Shown: positions 22,405 to 25,794 of the stretch, in pieces
Position numbering within the stretch: the stretch's first letter is position 1
Layout: each line of letters begins with the position of its first letter
Assembly: GCA_024690425.1 (NCBI GenBank)
Contig: JAILCT010000050.1
Coordinates: 1-25,794, forward strand
DNA from: Lachnospiraceae bacterium
Lineage (GTDB): Bacteria > Bacillota_A > Clostridia > Lachnospirales > Lachnospiraceae
Direction: 5' to 3'
Length of the DNA: 25,794 nt
Notes under the pieces: generated by a model
Told to the model about the DNA's origin: nothing
The model's database searches: none
Seen by the model: the letters and a program-made list of their open reading frames with translations, nothing else
Translations under genes and position numbers: made by a program

Positions 22405-23338
22405 GCATCTCTCTGTCACTCTTTATAGTTGACCCTGAAGTGGTAAGCATATCTCCCGTGATCGTAGCACTGGCACCGCTTGAAAAGGCTGCTTCTCCGT
22501 TACCCCGGATAAGCTTCCTGCCTGCTCCGAGACGGATATCCGCTTCAGGGTTTATATATTTAAAAAGAGCTATCGTCCTTAATATCTCATCATTGTCAAG
22601 AGAAGGCAGATGCTCAAGCGGAGTGCCGGAAATCGGGATCAGGGTATTGACTGGAATGGATCTTATATTAAGTTCTGCCAGAGCGAAGGCCATATCGATC
22701 CTGTCGTCCATGGTCTCGCCCATTCCGATGATCCCTCCGGAACAAACATTAAGCCCCGCCTTCTGTGCCCGTCTTATATTCGCCGCTTTGTCTTCAAAAG
22801 TATGGCTGGTGCATATTTCCTTAAAATACCCGGGAGATGTCTCTATATTGTTATGATAGCTTCTCACACCCGCATCATATAAGCGTTTGAACTGTTCCTG
22901 TGTAAGAAAACCCAGAGATGCACACAGGTCTATCTTAAGCTCTTTACGAAGCCTCTTATATATTGCGATTATCTTTTCAAAATCATCTTCTGAGGGTCCG
23001 CGCCCTGATATAACGATCGCAAATCTATTAACCCCCGCCCTCTCATTAGACGAAGCCAGGGCATATATCTCATCATAGTCAAGAAGTCCGTATACCTCAC
23101 AGCCTGTATGGTTGTGTGCCGACTGGGCACAGAATCTGCAGTTCTCACTGCAGGCCCCGTTCCGTCCCGATATGATGGTACACAGGTCTACACGGTCTCC
23201 CGTAAAATGAGCCCTCAGCTTATCAGCTCCATCTCTCAGTTCCTGAAGCGGAGCCCCCTTTAATATACCCAGGACATCATCCTTCGATAGCCTGTAACCG
23301 TCTATTATCTTATCGGTAAGATCTAAGATATCTATCAT
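22376..23338 (-). CDS. bioB: Biotin synthase, anaerobe-type
   Basis: BioB is the radical-SAM enzyme that inserts sulfur into dethiobiotin to make biotin. The 320-aa protein has the radical cluster motif C63-ENC67-RF-C70 followed by AQS. Of the E. coli auxiliary-cluster ligands, Cys128 (here C139, DLCASLG), Cys188 (C199, NVCSGG) and Arg260 (R269, IRLGAGR) are kept. The Cys97 position is Ala107 (NRFAIVISG). An extra Cys53 (DLCTIISGRNGAC) lies ten residues before the radical motif. This variant ligand set fits the different auxiliary cluster reported for biotin synthases of obligate anaerobes. The start overlaps the symporter stop as ATGA, with GGGAGG seven bases upstream. No bioA, bioD or bioF gene is in view. 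Confidence 0.95.
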   Translation of the reverse strand: MIDILDLTDKIIDGYRLSKDDVLGILKGAPLQELRDGADKLRAHFTGDRVDLCTIISGRNGACSENCRFCAQSAHNHTGCEVYGLLDYDEIYALASSNERAGVNRFAIVISGRGPSEDDFEKIIAIYKRLRKELKIDLCASLGFLTQEQFKRLYDAGVRSYHNNIETSPGYFKEICTSHTFEDKAANIRRAQKAGLNVCSGGIIGMGETMDDRIDMAFALAELNIRSIPVNTLIPISGTPLEHLPSLDNDEILRTIALFKYINPEADIRLGAGRKLIRGNGEAAFSSGASATITGDMLTTSGSTIKSDREMLTRIGRKLC

Positions 23339-24711
23339 TGCTTTGCCTCCCTGTGCCTGACCGATATAAGGGACAATAATAAGGATAACCCCATTCCGAT
23401 AAGCGTAAGATAATTCATGATCACTTCCGGCACACCTGCATCGGTAAGCGTCTGACTAAAATATGTTCCGAGGATACCAAAGAGACCTCCTGATACAACA
23501 GCAGCAACCCAGACAGCGGGATTGATCCCCCGGTTTTTATATGCAAATATCGCGACCATAAGAGGGAATATCACACCCGGCGTATAAACGCTGTACGCCC
23601 CGGTCAGAAGGCTCATTATATCCCCCTGTCCGAAAGCTGCAAGCATGAGTGATATAAGCCCAAGAACGATAACGGTCATCCTGACACCCATAACACTTTC
23701 TTTCTTTAAGATATCCTTAACGAAGATCGTGGAAGCATTTATTATACATGTGTCTGTTGATGAAAGGATTGCGGACAGCAATCCGAAGATCAGCAGGATC
23801 GCCAGCCACCCCGGCATTATTGAAACAGCATACATGAGTGCCCCCATATCCCCCATTTCTTCGGGTGTGACATTATATCTTATCCACATACCGATCAATG
23901 TGATGACTACAGAGAACACGAGTAATACCACACCTGCTGTCCCTGCAGCCCTTTGGGCCGCTCTTCCGTCCTTTGCAATGAAATTTCTTGACATGATATC
24001 CGGTCCCAGAAAATATACTCCGCCGATCACGAAAAACTGTGTAAAGAGATTTGATATCCTGTAATCATCGTTCAGAAGTTCAATATTATCAACAATAAGT
24101 GTGTTGTTGCTTCCTCCCGAAATATACAGATACGCCATACAGGCAGTCACACCGGCCAGTATGATAATAAGCTGTACCTTGTCCGTTTTAACAACAGACA
24201 GCTGTCCGCCAATGGCCGTATATGCGATCACGATGATCGAAGTAATAATGAATACTGGCGGGGTGCTCTTACCGAGAGCAAATGTAATGAGTGAGTTCAT
24301 GGCCACCAGCTGGCCTGCAATAACACCTATCCAGGAGATGACTATGATCAGGGAGATTATGACTTCTGCCGGACGTCCGACGATCTTACCGGCCAGATCG
24401 GGCAGGGTATCGGCACCTATATCCCTGACTTTCCCCGAAAGCAAAACAGACTGCAGCATAAGTCCGATGGCTCCAAAAGCAAGCCACCAGATTCCCGGAA
24501 ATCCGATATTGTAAACCGTTGTTGTAATACCGATAGTTGTCGACGCCCCGACCACAGTGGCAAGCAGCGTCATAACAACCGAACATGAGGCCTGATTCTT
24601 CCCCGCAACGGAATAATCAGTGAATGACCTGATATTCTTCAGGTCCAGGATACCGATCGCGATGAATACGATCAGATATAAGAATAATGCTATCGCAAAA
24701 ATATAATTCAT
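23335..24711 (-). CDS. Sodium:solute symporter in a BirA-controlled operon with bioB
   Basis: This 458-aa membrane protein of the sodium:solute symporter (SSS) family has about 12-13 hydrophobic helices. Family features include DYSVAGKNQ near the N-terminus, TLLATVVGASTTIG, and the conserved helix region LLSAILSSTDTCIINASTIFVKD. The SSS family includes the pantothenate carrier PanF, but biotin is not a usual substrate. Here the gene is first in an operon with bioB (4-bp ATGA overlap), and its promoter carries a BirA operator, so the cargo is probably biotin, dethiobiotin or another precursor. I chose the ATG at 24711 (MNYIFAIALF), with AAGGAG about ten bases upstream; a TTG nine codons earlier lies before that site. 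Confidence 0.9.
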   Translation of the reverse strand: MNYIFAIALFLYLIVFIAIGILDLKNIRSFTDYSVAGKNQASCSVVMTLLATVVGASTTIGITTTVYNIGFPGIWWLAFGAIGLMLQSVLLSGKVRDIGADTLPDLAGKIVGRPAEVIISLIIVISWIGVIAGQLVAMNSLITFALGKSTPPVFIITSIIVIAYTAIGGQLSVVKTDKVQLIIILAGVTACMAYLYISGGSNNTLIVDNIELLNDDYRISNLFTQFFVIGGVYFLGPDIMSRNFIAKDGRAAQRAAGTAGVVLLVFSVVITLIGMWIRYNVTPEEMGDMGALMYAVSIMPGWLAILLIFGLLSAILSSTDTCIINASTIFVKDILKKESVMGVRMTVIVLGLISLMLAAFGQGDIMSLLTGAYSVYTPGVIFPLMVAIFAYKNRGINPAVWVAAVVSGGLFGILGTYFSQTLTDAGVPEVIMNYLTLIGMGLSLLLSLISVRHREAKQ

Positions 24712-24743
24712 TTTCCAATCTCTCCTTATTTTGGCCAAACACA

Positions 24744-24773
24744 GTTATACTATAAGGAGAGGCGTATTGTCAA
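24744..24773 (-). promoter_or_regulatory. Promoter of the symporter-bioB operon
   Basis: On the minus strand: TTGACA (24773-24768), 18 bp, then TATAAC (24749-24744). The -35 lies inside one arm of the BirA operator. Transcription would start near 24737. Confidence 0.75.
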
Positions 24774-24799
24774 CCCATATATGCTTGTGGGTTGACAAT
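24766..24799. promoter_or_regulatory. BirA (biotin repressor) operator
   Basis: ATTGTCAACC (24766-24775) and GGTTGACAAT (24790-24799) are perfect 10-bp inverted repeats separated by 14 bp. This matches the known bacterial BirA site pattern, TTGTTAACC-spacer-GGTTAACAA, with one symmetric base change. It overlaps the -35 of the operon, so biotin-loaded BirA should block transcription. Confidence 0.88.
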
Positions 24800-24813
24800 T
24801 GCTCTGTTTTCAA

Positions 24814-25794
24814 TTAATGAAGCTTATCATGGCTGTCCGTTCTGGTCTTGGCCCCCATGGCTTTTAATTCTTTCTTTCGCTTGTACATCATTTTATCTGC
24901 TCTTTCAAATATATCCTTAAGCTGTCTGTCTCCCTTTTTAAGAACAGCATATCCTATTGAGATCACTACGGAATCATCCTTGATGTTCTCTTCAACCTTA
25001 CGGTTCACTTCATTGACAACTTCAAGCATCGACTCATAGCCCTTTCCCTGAAGGATCACAACGAATTCATCACCGCCGATCCTGAACACCGCTCCCTGAT
25101 CTGTCTGTTGATGATCTTTTCGTTTTCTGTATAAGCATGCTTATTGCGTACACCGGTCAGGGAATCCGTATTAGCCATATCCATATAGGTCCTGCTGGTC
25201 TCCTTCTCTTCTTCAAGCTTCTAACTGGAAAATCTTTTTAGCTGGAGCAGGAGAACAGATGCCAGGGTTAACACGGCTGCCATGGTAAAAATGACCTGAT
25301 TTCTGCTGTTTCTGATGGTTCTGTCACTGATATAACTGATCTTATCACGGATAACGCTGTCGCGGATAAGGACTGCCATCTCCCAGCCCGTATCCTGTAT
25401 GGGAACATAGTACAGCGTCTCCTCGGATATGCCGACATCGAACGTTATGTTTCCTCCCTGCCCGTTTTCAAAATTCTTAAGGTTTTTCTCCCAGACATCC
25501 TCAGCAACAATACTCTTTAACGCATCTAAGAAATTATGCTTTAAGATCACCGGTCCCAGTTCGGTATCGGACAGGTTTACACCGCTTTTTGTATACAGGG
25601 CGAAGTGGGTTCTTCCCTGATCATCGAATGCAAGCAGATCAACAATATCCTGGATATCAAGCTGGACAAAGCATGCTTTAAAAGGCTTACCCATCAGCTT
25701 AAGATCCGGTGTCGGAATAGCCAGACATAACTGCTTGGAAGAACCGTAGTTTGAAACTGTGGAGATTATCCGGGCATTCACCTGTACATCCCCT
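24814..25794 (-). pseudogene. Decayed sensor diguanylate cyclase (runs off the right edge)
   Basis: An extracytoplasmic sensor region (from the edge; NARIISTVSNYGSSKQL onward), a membrane helix (QVIFTMAAVLTLASVLLLQL) and a GGDEF domain are recognisable, but the gene is broken twice. A TAG at 25223-25221 follows LKRFSS, after which the same frame continues with a normal linker and GGDEF start (TDSLTGVRNKHAYTENEK). Then, near 25110-25088, about 60 residues that should carry the metal-binding Asp region are missing, and the reading frame shifts to reach VFRIGGDEFVVIL and the C-terminus. The GTG at 25089 could start a 91-codon fragment, but it would not fold as an active cyclase. The 5' end lies outside the window. 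Confidence 0.88.

Noticed and set aside
24814..25089. A functional 91-residue GGDEF protein starting at GTG 25089
   Set aside because: It lacks the first half of the domain including the metal-binding Asp region; the upstream remains show it is the tail of a broken gene.
25221..25223. Programmed stop-codon read-through (TAG) in the right-edge cyclase
   Set aside because: The gene also has a frame-shifting internal deletion further on, so read-through would not restore the protein.

Overview
The window looks like chromosomal DNA of an anaerobic Firmicute, most likely a member of the Lachnospiraceae. Reasons: strong AGGAGG-type ribosome binding sites, consensus sigma-A promoters, Feo iron uptake with a FeoB-associated Cys-rich peptide, rubrerythrin, an anaerobe-type biotin synthase, PPK2, and GGDEF proteins of the kind common in that family. 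I saw no rRNA, tRNA, CRISPR array, insertion sequence or phage gene. The gene order looks like core genome, and the genes are packed tightly.

Layout. (1) 1-3742, minus: the two halves of a heterodimeric ABC exporter, overlapping at TAATG; the downstream half runs off the left edge. (2) 3927-5588, plus: a membrane diguanylate cyclase with an extracytoplasmic TPR-like domain, overlapping tail-to-tail with mgtE (5557-6894, minus). mgtE has its own promoter and an overlapping 36-codon leader ORF. (3) 7072-11303, minus: a MoxR ATPase, DUF58 protein and transglutaminase operon. (4) 11467-12656, plus: an SPFH membrane protein and a ribbon-helix-helix peptide, with twin ATTGATATCA repeats in the promoter. 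(5) 12669-14542, minus: an aromatic operon (prephenate dehydratase-like protein plus DAHP synthase) behind a Phe-rich leader peptide and a terminator/antiterminator. It shares a dyad-symmetric promoter region with a divergent mgtC-like gene (14603-15343). (6) 15356-15898, minus: a glutathione peroxidase. (7) 15995-19603, minus: an iron cluster of feoA, feoB, Cys-rich peptide, DtxR-type repressor and ZIP transporter, behind a promoter with two operators. A second DtxR-type gene is divergent (19789-20169). (8) 20172-20714, minus: rubrerythrin, with a PerR-like site. (9) 20926-22404, plus: a two-domain PPK2, overlapping tail-to-tail with (10) 22376-24711, minus: a sodium:solute symporter translationally coupled to bioB, under a near-perfect BirA operator. 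(11) 24814 to the right edge, minus: a decayed diguanylate cyclase with a premature TAG and an internal deletion.

How the parts work together. The iron cluster, rubrerythrin and peroxidase form an iron and oxidative-stress neighbourhood. MgtE and the MgtC-like protein suggest magnesium homeostasis. The two most interesting items are regulatory. First, a symporter of a family not generally known for biotin transport shares a BirA-controlled, ATGA-coupled operon with biotin synthase, so it is a good candidate for a biotin or dethiobiotin importer. Second, the aromatic operon carries a complete ribosome-mediated phenylalanine attenuator of the type classically known from enterobacteria. The mgtE leader ORF, which overlaps the mgtE start in another frame, is a third candidate control device.
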